44,017 bases of DNA from Chloroflexota bacterium (GCA_027622595.1 JAQBZZ010000010.1:1-44017), one strand, 5' to 3'. Shown: positions 26,275 through 34,740, counted from the stretch's first letter. Numbers and translations: made by a program. Notes: generated by a model not told the origin, from the letters alone.

Positions 26275-26871
26275 TCACTCTTCCTCCTCTGAGAAGGCTT
26301 CCCTGCCCTCTTTAAGAAGGAAAGGGATGAGCAGCAGGGCAGCCACGGGGTCTGTCCACCACCAGCCAAGGAGGGCGTTCAGGCCAAGCCCAAGGAGCAG
26401 GGTCAGGTCTTGAAGGTCACATATCAGGCTCTCGACGGCTTCAGCCCGCAGGGAGCGAGAACCCAGCTTCCCTGCGATATCTGTCTTCAGGAAGTACAGC
26501 GCCGTCATTAGCAGGGCACTTGCCAGGACGAGGATGATGCCCATCAGGCTTGGCCGGGGTTCCGGCAGCCAGCCCAGCAGGGTGGCCGACGATTGCAAGA
26601 GGATGAAGGCTGCCAGGAGGAAAAAAGTCACTCCTATCACTCTCAGGGCTTTCTGGTCGGCGTCCTGTTCCTCCTCGCCCTTCCACTCTTTGCTCAACCG
26701 CCATATCAGCACAAACCCGACAAACAACTCTATGAAGCTGTCCAACCCGAAGGCCACTAGGGCGACGCTGTCCGCTCTGAGGCCGGACCAGAGGGCCACG
26801 CCCATCTCCAGGAGGTTCCATATCTCCCCAATCCACACAAGGAGAAGTGCGGACTTGCGAAGTTTGTCCAC
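26275..26871 (-). CDS. Cation diffusion facilitator-like membrane protein
   Basis: The 198-residue protein has about six membrane segments and two stretches typical of CDF transporters: SVALVAFGLDSFIELFVGF (second helix) and SLRAEAVESLICDLQDLTLL (fifth helix), then WWTDPVAALLLIPFLLKEG. In zinc-transporting CDFs these helices carry HxxxD or DxxxD; here they read Asp/Glu and Glu-Ser...Asp, without His. There is no cytoplasmic C-terminal domain. Metal specificity cannot be assigned. It ends about 90 bases before the DUF2298 gene and begins 11 bases after ftsY ends. Confidence 0.7.
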   Translation of the reverse strand: MDKLRKSALLLVWIGEIWNLLEMGVALWSGLRADSVALVAFGLDSFIELFVGFVLIWRLSKEWKGEEEQDADQKALRVIGVTFFLLAAFILLQSSATLLGWLPEPRPSLMGIILVLASALLMTALYFLKTDIAGKLGSRSLRAEAVESLICDLQDLTLLLGLGLNALLGWWWTDPVAALLLIPFLLKEGREAFSEEEE

Positions 26872-26882
26872 TGAGTCCGGTC

Positions 26883-27833
26883 TTAGGAGATCGGAGAAAA
26901 TAACTCCTCCACAAACTCTCCGGGGTCGAAGGGTGCCATGTCCTCCACGGCCTCACCCGTGCCGATGAAGAGCACCGGCAGTCCCAACTCCTGGACGATG
27001 GCGACGACAATGCCTCCCCTTGCCGTGCCGTCAAGCTTGGCAAGGAAAACGCCGGTGCATCCCATAGCCTCTGTGAAGGAACGGGCCTGGGCAAGCCCGT
27101 TCTGACCTGTGGTGGCGTCCAGTATCAGAATGGTCTCGTGAGGTGCTTCCGGGTCAAGGCGCGAGAGGACTCGTGTTATCTTCTTCATCTCCTCCATGAG
27201 GTTGAGCTTGGTGTGAAGCCTGCCAGCGGTATCTATCAGCACCACGTTGGCTCCCCTGGCCCTTGCGGCCTCAAGGGCGTCGTAGGCTATGGCCGCGGGG
27301 TCCCCTCCGGGGTTGTGGGCGATTACGTCAACGCCCACCCGCTGGCCCCAGGCCTGAAGCTGGTCTATCGCAGCAGCCCTGAAGGTATCGGATGCCGCCA
27401 GGATGACCCGGTTTCCCTGTTCCTTGAAGTAGTGGGCCAGCTTGGCAACGCTTGTGGTCTTGCCCACTCCGTTAACCCCCATTGCGAGGATTACCAGGGG
27501 GCCGCCTGAAGCCGGGGGCTGACCACTGTGGATACTTGTGCCCTTCGCAGACAGGAGCGACACCATCTCCTGCTTCAATAGCTCGATGGCGTCTGAGGTG
27601 TCGGTCAGGCGCTGGGCCTCCGCTTTATCTCTGACTCTTTCGATGATCTGAGCGGTGGTGGCGACTCCAACGTCCGCGGAGATGAGCAACTCTTCCAACT
27701 CTTCCAACAGGGTCTCGTCAAGGCGCGAGCGTTGCACAATCTGTGTCACCCTCGCAAACCACGACTCCCTGCTCCGCTTCAGGCCGTCCTGTACCTTGTC
27801 GTGCCTTCTCAATAGCTTGAACATGGATTTCAT
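26883..27833 (-). CDS. ftsY: Signal recognition particle receptor FtsY
   Basis: FtsY is the membrane-side GTPase that receives ribosome-SRP complexes. The protein of about 316 residues has the helical N domain, then the G domain with GVNGVGKTTSVAKLAHYF, DTAGRLHTKLNLMEEM, and AKLDGTARGG, and the closing DMAPFDPGEFVEELF. The acidic A domain found in some bacteria is absent. I chose the ATG at 27833, with GGGG about 10 bases upstream; the longer frame to 27962 runs into a dispersed repeat. The SRP RNA partner is in this window at 41920-42185, and RNase III, a common neighbour of ftsY, is 3 kb away. Confidence 0.95.
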   Translation of the reverse strand: MKSMFKLLRRHDKVQDGLKRSRESWFARVTQIVQRSRLDETLLEELEELLISADVGVATTAQIIERVRDKAEAQRLTDTSDAIELLKQEMVSLLSAKGTSIHSGQPPASGGPLVILAMGVNGVGKTTSVAKLAHYFKEQGNRVILAASDTFRAAAIDQLQAWGQRVGVDVIAHNPGGDPAAIAYDALEAARARGANVVLIDTAGRLHTKLNLMEEMKKITRVLSRLDPEAPHETILILDATTGQNGLAQARSFTEAMGCTGVFLAKLDGTARGGIVVAIVQELGLPVLFIGTGEAVEDMAPFDPGEFVEELFSPIS

Positions 27834-27893
27834 ATTAGCATGGCCCCTTCTGAGGTCGCAACCTGAGTCCTGATTACTTGAACTTTCGTTAAG

Positions 27894-28072
27894 GTAATTA
27901 TCCCTTGGGAACATGTATGTGTTATCCCTTGGTCTCCACGTCATCGCCATGAGAAATGTCATTCCGAACGAAGCAGGGCGGAGTGAGGGATCTAGAGCAT
28001 ATGACTTCTACAAGATGGTGCGCCCAAGACTCCTCGTCCTTCCTGGGAAGGACGAGGAATGACATAACGAGC
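27894..28072. repeat. 179-bp repeat, copy 1 (partner 34330-34508)
   Basis: This segment aligns without gaps to 34330-34508 (constant offset 6436, I estimate 85-90 percent identity). It contains a core bounded by ATGTCATTCC (27956-27965) and GGAATGACAT (28056-28065) in inverted orientation, and an inner hairpin CCTCGTCCTTCC/GGAAGGACGAGG. An imperfect 17-bp direct repeat, ACTTGAA(C/G)TTTCGTTAA, flanks the whole block at 27876-27892 and 28173-28189. Confidence 0.9.
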
Positions 28073-28080
28073 ACTGGGGA

Positions 28081-28151
28081 GGGGCTATTCTCCACCACAC
28101 CAGACCCTTCGTGGAGTTTATCCTGAGCCAAGGCGAAGGACTCAGGGTGAC
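28081..28151. repeat. Family B dispersed repeat
   Basis: The 71-bp segment begins GGGGCTATTC and contains CCAGACCCTTCGTGGAG, TTTATCCTGAG, GAAGG and CAGGGTGAC. It is nearly the same as 14075-14143. It directly follows the 179-bp repeat in the ftsY-MMPL divergent gap. Confidence 0.8.
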
Positions 28152-28174
28152 GGTTAAAAGGCCCTGGTGTTCAC

Positions 28175-28202
28175 TTGAAGTTTCGTTAATGCTTTATACT
28201 AT
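28175..28202 (+). promoter_or_regulatory. Possible promoter of the MMPL gene
   Basis: TTGAAG (28175-28180), a 16-base spacer and TACTAT (28197-28202) could drive the MMPL gene, whose ATG is about 43 bases further on. The -35 lies in the right-hand copy of the 17-bp direct repeat. Confidence 0.35.
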
Positions 28203-28245
28203 GTGTGAGGTAAATCACATCAGGCGTGAGACTGGGGAGGATAGC

Positions 28246-31068
28246 ATGAAGTTCTGGGAGAAAAGCAGCGCATTTCTGGAGCAACATTCGGGGTGGGTAA
28301 TCCTGGGAGTGATTGTAATAACTCTCCTCCTTGTCGTTCCCCTCTTGACCATGGTCCCGGAGGAAGATGCCTCGGGAGACCCCGGAGGCCGTGTGTTCGA
28401 CCTACAGGAAGAAATCGATCAGCGGTTTCCTCCCTCTGTCCACGCCATCGGCATAATTGTCGAGGCCCGCGACGGCGACATACTGACGCAGGATGTCCTG
28501 TGGGAGCTGTACAAGAACACGGAGCGTCTCCGCGCCTCCGACAAGGCGGGCGAGCTGGCCCCACCAGGGCTGGATGCCCAGCCATACCTGTTCCCCTTCT
28601 ACTATGCGGAGATAGAGCAGCCCGTTGTGGGCATACACACGCTGGCCGACGCGGTGCAGGACGTGCTGGCCCGGGACCCTCGTCTAAGCACCACTCTTGA
28701 GAACGCCAGCGACGACCAGGTGAAGCTTGCCCTGCACCAGTTGTTCTCAGACCCACGCGGAGCGGAGTTCAGGGACAGCCTTTCCGTTGAGACCACCAGT
28801 GAGCCTCGTCAGGTGGCGGGGCAGGAGATAGACTACTGGCGCTCCCCTGCCATGCTCGCCTTCGTTGTGGCGGACAACGAGAAGCTGGGTGGCGGCTCCA
28901 TGCAGATCGGTGTTGGAGGGGGTGAGGTGACAAAGCAGAAGGAGCAGTTCAACCGCAATGTTCAGGAGATACTCAGGGGAGACCAGGAAAGCTACCGCCT
29001 CTGGGGAATAGCCATAGACGTTGGCCTTGAGATAGAGGACGAGTCTGTAATCGCAGGCCCGTTCATCATGTTCACCGTCATAGCGGTGCTGATCGTGGTG
29101 GGAGTGAGCCTGCGTTCGTACTGGGCCGTTGCCCTGACGGGCGCGGGTATCGGGCTGCTGATGATATGGCTGAAGGGAATCTCAAACCTAATCGGCCTCA
29201 AGTCCGGTTTGGTCATCGATTTCATCGTGCCGATAGCGATGATCTCCCTTGGGGTGGATGCCGCCATCCATGCCCTGCGGCGCTACGGCGAGGAGAAGGA
29301 GAAGGGGTACGAGCTGCGGATGGCACTGAGGTCGGGGTTCGTTGGCGTACTGGGAGCGCTGACCCTGGCCATGCTGACCGATGGGGTGGCCTTTCTCTCC
29401 AACGTCACGTCAGGCATAGAGTCAATCGTCGGCTTCGGTATCGGAGCGGGAATAGCGGTGACATCGTCGTTCGTTATCCTTGGGATTGTCGCTCCTCTTG
29501 CCATGATGCGCGTCGACATTCTGAGAGGGAGCGTTGCACAACGGAGAGGTGCAGCCTCCCGCGGGCGACTGGCCGGCACTGGACAGGCGCTGGCGATGGG
29601 CGCGGCGGCCATCTTCACGGGCGTCGGCATCATCTTCCTGATTGCGATAGGCCCGGTGTTTGGAATAGGCCTCATCTCCGCCTTCATAGTGCTCGGCATT
29701 CTTTTGCCTCTTTTTGTTGCGACTCGCCTGGGTAGACGGCGTGCGGGACTCGCGGTCGCACCAGCGGTGTTCGGGGCCGCTAACGACGCTGGAGCCGTCC
29801 ATGCGAAAGAATCGGCGACGCAGGCGGCTCTGATGGCCATCGTCATCGGGCTGGCACGGAGGCGCGCTGTCGTGCTGCCATTGACGGTAATCATCACCAT
29901 CGCCGCCATCTCCTTCGCCCTGAAGCTGGAGGCGACCTTCGACGTCAAGGACTTCTTCGACAACAAGTCGGACTTTGTGGTGAGCCTTGACAAGCTGGAT
30001 GAGCACGTTGGCGAGACCGCGGGGGAGCCGGCCCTGGTGTACATTGAGGGAGACCTGACCGAACCCCAATCACTGCAAGCCATACAGCAGATGCTGGAGA
30101 GAATGAAGGACAACCCATACCTGGCACGGGACGCCGAGGGCGAACTGAACGTAAGCCCGAACGTCTTCACCTTCCTGGCCCGCATGGTGGGCAGCGATTA
30201 CGCCAGAGCACAGGTTGAGGAGGTCACTGGGGTGACCATCGCCGATTCAGATGACGATGGTGTGCCGGACACCCGAGCGCAGATCAAAGCCACCTACGAC
30301 TACATGGCGCAGCGCGGCATCCCGCTGGATGAAAACACCGTGGCATACAGCCCGTCCAGGATACGGGAGACGCTGTTCCACGACCTGAGCGGCGCTGAAG
30401 AGGACGTGACCGTGCTGGAGGTGGGGATTCCAGGTTCAAGGGAGCAATCGGTGGTGACGGGTGCCAGGGAAGCGATGGAGAATGACCTGGAGATGCTCGG
30501 TGGGGTTCCCTCCATATCGGTCTACGGGCTGACGGGGTCGCCCTTCACCAGAGAGGCCGGATTGAACGCCACAACCCAGGCCCTGAGCGTAGCACTGCCC
30601 ATCGCGGCTGTGCTCTGCTTCCTGGTCATCTTGCTGTTCGTGCGCTCGATGAGGTACGCCCTGGTGACGATCGTTCCCATCGGGCTGGTGGTGGCGTGGC
30701 TCTACGCCTTCATGTACCTGGCGGGGTTTGCTCTTAACTACGTGACGGCCATCATCGCCGCCGTGTCGATAGGTGTCGGCATAGACTACTCGACGCACAT
30801 GACTCAGAGATTCCGTGAGGAACTGGCAAGGGCGGAAGACAGGATGCAGGCAATGCGGCAGGCGGCCGGGGGAACGGGGATGGCCCTGCTTGGCTCGGCG
30901 GCCTCCAGCATTGTGGGTTTCACGATCATGGGTCTTGCTCCCATGCCGATGTTCTCGGCCTTTGGCTTCATCACCGCCACCATGATACTCATGGCGGCCG
31001 CGTCTGCCCTTATGGTGCTGCCGTCGCTGCTGATGCTGGTGACGCCTGAGAGGGAAGAGAGAGGCTAA
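28246..31068 (+). CDS. MMPL/RND-superfamily exporter
   Basis: The protein of 940 residues has the duplicated RND plan: one N-terminal helix, a large extracytoplasmic loop, five or six helices (about residues 268-500, including the sterol-sensing-like segment SNLIGLKSGLVIDFIVPIAM), a second helix and loop (about 545-760), and a final helix bundle with AAVSIGVGIDYSTHMTQRF. This fits MMPL-type lipid or hopanoid exporters. The second loop contains DSDDDGVPDT (about residues 667-676), a calcium-binding-type acidic loop. I chose the ATG at 28246, preceded by GGGGAGG with spacing of about 6; longer frames to 28111 run into repeat DNA. It is flanked by ftsY (divergent) and rnc (convergent, stops overlap by 4 bases). 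Confidence 0.9.
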   Translation: MKFWEKSSAFLEQHSGWVILGVIVITLLLVVPLLTMVPEEDASGDPGGRVFDLQEEIDQRFPPSVHAIGIIVEARDGDILTQDVLWELYKNTERLRASDKAGELAPPGLDAQPYLFPFYYAEIEQPVVGIHTLADAVQDVLARDPRLSTTLENASDDQVKLALHQLFSDPRGAEFRDSLSVETTSEPRQVAGQEIDYWRSPAMLAFVVADNEKLGGGSMQIGVGGGEVTKQKEQFNRNVQEILRGDQESYRLWGIAIDVGLEIEDESVIAGPFIMFTVIAVLIVVGVSLRSYWAVALTGAGIGLLMIWLKGISNLIGLKSGLVIDFIVPIAMISLGVDAAIHALRRYGEEKEKGYELRMALRSGFVGVLGALTLAMLTDGVAFLSNVTSGIESIVGFGIGAGIAVTSSFVILGIVAPLAMMRVDILRGSVAQRRGAASRGRLAGTGQALAMGAAAIFTGVGIIFLIAIGPVFGIGLISAFIVLGILLPLFVATRLGRRRAGLAVAPAVFGAANDAGAVHAKESATQAALMAIVIGLARRRAVVLPLTVIITIAAISFALKLEATFDVKDFFDNKSDFVVSLDKLDEHVGETAGEPALVYIEGDLTEPQSLQAIQQMLERMKDNPYLARDAEGELNVSPNVFTFLARMVGSDYARAQVEEVTGVTIADSDDDGVPDTRAQIKATYDYMAQRGIPLDENTVAYSPSRIRETLFHDLSGAEEDVTVLEVGIPGSREQSVVTGAREAMENDLEMLGGVPSISVYGLTGSPFTREAGLNATTQALSVALPIAAVLCFLVILLFVRSMRYALVTIVPIGLVVAWLYAFMYLAGFALNYVTAIIAAVSIGVGIDYSTHMTQRFREELARAEDRMQAMRQAAGGTGMALLGSAASSIVGFTIMGLAPMPMFSAFGFITATMILMAAASALMVLPSLLMLVTPEREERG

Positions 31069-31778
31069 GAGCCATTTTCCAAAACATCAAGGGCCTGCTG
31101 TGCGGCAGCGCGTTCGCCGTCCACCTTGCGGTGTCCTGAGCCTGTGCCCATGACCTGGCCGTCTACCACCGCTTCGATGGCGAAGACTCTGAGGTGTTCG
31201 GGGCCTGACTCGTCGACGGTGCGATAGACCGGCGAGCCCTTTCCCATGCTCTGGGCCAACTCCTGAAGCCTTGACTTGGGGTCCCTGGCAACGCCCTCCA
31301 GTACCGTTCGTTCCAACTCCGTCTGTAGAAGACCCAGGGTGATGCCGTAGGCAACGTCACTCCCCTGGTCGAGCAGCAGAGCGCCGACCAGGGCCTCAAT
31401 GGCAGCGGCTAGGTTGGACTCCCGTTCGCGTCCGCCACTCCCCTCCTCTCCCTGACCCGTGTACAGAAAGGAACCGAGGGACAGATTGCGGGCCACTCTA
31501 GCCAGAGTTTCTCCCCGGACGATGGCCGAGCGTAGCTCTGTAAGCTCTCCCTCCGGCACGTTTGGAAGGCGGCGGTATAGCTCCCGGGCCACCACGAAGT
31601 CTATGAAGGCGTCGCCAAGGAATTCCAGCCTCTGGTTGGAGGCAGAAAAGGATGATGGGTCCTCGTTGACGGCGGAGGGATGCGTCAGGGCCAGAGACAG
31701 AAGACCACGGTCGGCAAAGGACATGCCAAGGCGTTTCTCAAGGGCCTCTTCGCGTTTCGATCCGGCTCTGGTGTTCAT
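31065..31778 (-). CDS. rnc: Ribonuclease III
   Basis: The 237-residue protein has the RNase III signature NQRLEFLGDAFIDFVVA with the metal-binding Glu/Asp pair, the second site AAIEALVGALLLDQG, and a C-terminal double-stranded RNA binding domain (SRLQELAQSMGKGSPVYRTV ... GHRKVDGERAAAQQALDVL). It processes rRNA precursors and other double-stranded RNA. The ATG at 31778 gives the normal N-terminus. Its stop overlaps the stop of the MMPL gene by 4 bases tail to tail, leaving no space for a terminator between them. Confidence 0.96.
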   Translation of the reverse strand: MNTRAGSKREEALEKRLGMSFADRGLLSLALTHPSAVNEDPSSFSASNQRLEFLGDAFIDFVVARELYRRLPNVPEGELTELRSAIVRGETLARVARNLSLGSFLYTGQGEEGSGGRERESNLAAAIEALVGALLLDQGSDVAYGITLGLLQTELERTVLEGVARDPKSRLQELAQSMGKGSPVYRTVDESGPEHLRVFAIEAVVDGQVMGTGSGHRKVDGERAAAQQALDVLENGS

Positions 31779-31843
31779 TGGTCAGGCTTCCTGCGGCGTA
31801 TTGTACGCTCGCCCGATTGTTCTAGTCAAAGCAGCACGCTATT

Positions 31844-33661
31844 CTAAGGAACCAATAAATCGGCGAGGCGGCTGTCCCGTCTTAGCGCCTGACTGAGGTT
31901 GCGGGCTGTATGAATGAGGCCGATGTGGCTGAATGCCTGGGGAAAGTTGCCGAGGAACTCTCCTGTGGCCGGGTCCATCATCTCCGAGAATAGCCCGAGA
32001 TGGTTGGCACGTTTCAGAAACTCCTGGAACAGGTCCAGTGCCTTTCTGGTCTGGCCGCTGAACAGGAGCGCTCCGATGAGCCAGAAGGTGAGGATGGTAA
32101 ACGCTCCTTCATCTCCCTCCAGTCCGTCGGGGGTTTCCTGGGTCTTATAGCGGCGCACGAAGTATCCCTCTGCCAGCTCCTCGGTGGTGGCTTTTATGGT
32201 GCTCTGGACACGGAGGTCGCCCGGAGGAAGGAACCCCACAAAGGCCATAAGCAGGTTGCTGGCGTCCAGAGTATCGCTGCCGTATCGCTGAACAAAAGAC
32301 TGCTTCAGTTCGCTCCACCCCTTGTCGAGGACTTCCTGTTTGATTATATCCGCCGTCTCCTGCCACTTTTCGATTGGGGCCGGACGCTCCAACTCCCGTG
32401 CCAGCGTGACGGCACTATCCAAAGCGACCCATCACATGACCTTGGAGTATACGAAGTGCTGTACGGGGCCTCTCATTTCCCAGATACCGTGGTCGGGGCG
32501 TGTCCAGCTATCACATACCACCTGTGCAAACTCCGATACGAGGCCCCACAGATCGTTTGATACATAGCCTCCGTACCTGTGATATGTGGCGATGCTGCTG
32601 ATGACCTCTCCAAAGACGTCCATTTGAATCTGTTCCGCCGCCTTGTTGCCAATACGGACCGGAGGGGAGTTCCTGTAGCCCCGCAGGTGGTGCAGTACAG
32701 CCTCGTCCAGGTCCGACTGGGGGTCTATGCCGTACAGGATTTGGGTCCTGCCCGGGGTCGATTTAAGTTGGGCTATGAGCCAGCTCATGAACTGATGGGC
32801 CTCCCTCATGTGGCCAAGACGGTACATTATGTCCAGGGTAAATGCCGTGTCTCTGAGCCAGGAGTAGCGGTAATCCCAGTTCCGCACTCCGCCTATCTGC
32901 TCGGGGAGTGAGGTCATTGGGGCTGCAACGATTGCCCCGGTTGGGGCGTATACCAGCAGATGAAGCACCAGGAAAGAGCGTATGACCTCCTCCTTCCACG
33001 GCCCCTCGAAATCAATTTCATCTACCAGGGACTCCCAGTACCTGATTGTACGCTGAAGCTTTTCATCACTGTGGAGAGTCTTCACCGCTGGAGGCCTTCT
33101 GCGTCCGTAGGAGACCACGAAGCTGTATGAATCGCCCTCTTGCAGGACGAAGCTGGCACGGGCCTGGTTCTGCCTCACGACCAGGGGGACCTGGGAGGAG
33201 AGGGTCATGGAGTAGCCGTTGCCGGAGGCCAACGCCCCGTTATGGGCCGCGGTTACCCGTGTTTTCGCACGACCGTAGTCAAGGCGCGGCAGGAACCGGC
33301 ACTCCACGGTCATGGTTCCACGGGTGCACGTGAGTATACGGTGGATTTCATGAGGGCACTGGCCAGGACGAGAACCCTCGGTGAGGGGCATAAAGTCGAT
33401 TAGCGTGACCTCACCCTGGTCCGTGTGAAAGGTGGTGCTGAGAACGTTGGTGTTTGGAAGGTACTCCTGGCGGACGCTATGGGTCTCGATGGGCGCTATC
33501 TGGAAACGCCCTCCCTTTTTGTCGTCCAGGATGGCAGCGAATACGCTGGGAGAATCGAAACGGGGGAAGCAGCACCAGTCTATGGAGCCATTGATGCCCA
33601 CCAGCGCGGCCGAATGGCTATCGCCTATGAGTCCGTAATCCTCTATCCTCTTATACCCCAC
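31844..33661 (-). CDS. GH15 glucoamylase-like protein with an internal in-frame TGA (Sec candidate or nonsense)
   Basis: The frame of 606 codons is a typical bacterial GH15 family length. The N-terminal beta-sandwich domain starts RIEDYGLIGDSHSAALVGIN and is followed by the (alpha/alpha)6 catalytic barrel (IGGVRNWDYRYSWLRDTAFT). The likely general acid is Glu395 (HGIWEMRG). Codon 410 (32434-32432) is TGA, directly after HFVYSKVM and before WVALDSAV; in relatives, as I recall them, this position is Cys (SKVMCWVAL). The frame stays open for 195 more codons, containing the likely catalytic base Glu518 (GDEGAF) and the normal C-terminus. A truncated product would lack this residue. Because selB is present at 1616-3478, TGA could be read as selenocysteine; a recent nonsense mutation or sequence error is the alternative. 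GTG start at 33661 with a weak GGGGTG site. Confidence 0.75.
32398..32415 (-). other. Hairpin downstream of the GH15 TGA (SECIS-like candidate)
   Basis: On the minus strand, 16 bases after the TGA, GTGCC and GGCAC form a 5-bp stem around the 8-base loop GTCACGCT. The loop starts with G and begins 21 bases after the TGA. Bacterial SECIS elements are small stem-loops at about this distance with a G among the first loop bases. The stem is short and does not extend below, so this is only a candidate. Confidence 0.3.
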
Positions 33662-33729
33662 TTACACCCCACGCCCTGAGATTTTCTCTAGGTGATTAGC
33701 ACCAAAGTCAAGATGATAATTACGGTCTG

Positions 33730-33822
33730 ATGTCATTCTGAAGCATTAAACTGAGCAAGACTCATTGCCTTAGATTCTTCGGTCATCCTTCCTATGCAGG
33801 AAGAACTCCCTCAGAATGACAT
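33730..33822. repeat. 93-bp element with 12-bp perfect terminal inverted repeats
   Basis: ATGTCATTCTGA (33730-33741) and TCAGAATGACAT (33811-33822) are perfect inverted repeats. An inner hairpin TTCCT/AGGAA lies near 33790. It is a family A member and occupies the middle of the 334-base gap between the GH15 and glutaredoxin genes. I see nothing else in that gap. Confidence 0.8.
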
Positions 33823-33995
33823 TGGCAGCGGTGCGTGCTCACCAGGATAATCGCATCAATCAATGTTTCTCCAGATACTGGCGTATCATGAGAGCCGCAT
33901 ATAGCTGGAGACTGGGGCAATGCCGGGTGAATCTTGGAAGTTCACCGAGAGTCATTGAGAAGCCAGGATACGTGTATTGGGTCATTTACAAAAGA

Positions 33996-34247
33996 CTACG
34001 AGTTGATACCCAGCTTTCGGGCCAGTTCGGAGTTGGACGGCTCCACCAGTATGGAATCGTCCTCAAATACGATGGTGGGAATGATCCGTTTTCCGTTGTT
34101 CAGCCTTTGCACAAGCTCCCTCGCCTCGGCGTCTTCCTGGACATCTATCCATTGATATGGAACGTCGTGCTCATCCATGAACCTCTTGGCGCGCCTGCAA
34201 TCGCCGCACCAGTCGGCGCCGTATATCTTTATTTCGCTGTTGGTCAA
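33996..34247 (-). CDS. Glutaredoxin-like protein
   Basis: This small thioredoxin-fold protein of 83 residues has a CGDC redox site (Cys14, Cys17), the cis-proline segment RIIPTIVFEDDS and a C-terminal helix. It would reduce disulfides or serve an NrdH-like role. No ribonucleotide reductase or thioredoxin reductase gene is nearby, so the partner is unknown. The start is TTG, supported by a perfect GGAGG 8 bases upstream. It stands alone between two repeat elements. Confidence 0.88.
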   Translation of the reverse strand: MTNSEIKIYGADWCGDCRRAKRFMDEHDVPYQWIDVQEDAEARELVQRLNNGKRIIPTIVFEDDSILVEPSNSELARKLGINS

Positions 34248-34329
34248 ATGCCGTACCTCCGTCCAGTGTTTGCAGCTTTTTCTGCGTTCCAGGGATTAGA
34301 TGTAAGAATAGCCTGGAAGATTTACTTTT

Positions 34330-34508
34330 GTAATTATCCCTGGAGCGCATGTATGTGTTATTCCACGGTCTCCACGTCATCGCCATGAGAAATGTCATTC
34401 CGAACGAAGCAGAGCGGAGTGAGGAATCTAGAGCATACGACTTTTACAAGATAATACGCCCAAGATTCCTCGTCCTTACTGGGAAGGACGAGGAATGACA
34501 TAACGAGC
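34330..34508. repeat. 179-bp repeat, copy 2 (partner 27894-28072)
   Basis: It aligns without gaps to 27894-28072 and has the same inverted ends (34392-34401 and 34492-34501) and inner hairpin. The flanks carry a direct repeat TTTACTTTTG at 34321-34330 and 34605-34614, and ATTATCCC (34333-34340) is matched in inverse by GGGATAAT (34593-34600). This gives a possible insertion unit of about 274 bp. Confidence 0.88.
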
Positions 34509-34682
34509 GTTTGGCAGGGATGTGAAGTCAATATCACCCTGAGTCCCACACCCTTCATTCACAACTGCCAAAATGCCGATACTTGATTTCATGGGATAAT
34601 CCCCTTTACTTTTGCTTGATGCATTTTCAAATATTTTTCAAATAATTTCGAGTGCCAGTTCTGCGACTGCACTCACGTTTCA

Positions 34683-34711
34683 TTGTCTGCAGCACCCACG
34701 CTATCTATAAT
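34683..34711 (+). promoter_or_regulatory. Possible promoter of the mtaB remnant
   Basis: TTGTCT (34683-34688), a 17-base spacer and TATAAT (34706-34711) lie 30 bases before the GTG at 34741. The -10 is consensus and the -35 is a 4 of 6 match. Confidence 0.4.
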
Positions 34712-34740
34712 ATCATGAACTATATTCTTGGACGGGTTAA

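Noticed and set aside
29283-30185. 300-codon minus-strand open frame
   Set aside because: Antisense of the MMPL exporter; low-complexity Ser/Arg/Ala composition and no motifs.
34171-34398. 75-codon minus-strand frame and its look-alike start at 27962 in front of ftsY
   Set aside because: Both begin MTFLMAMTWRP because they start inside the duplicated 179-bp repeat, not because they are related proteins.
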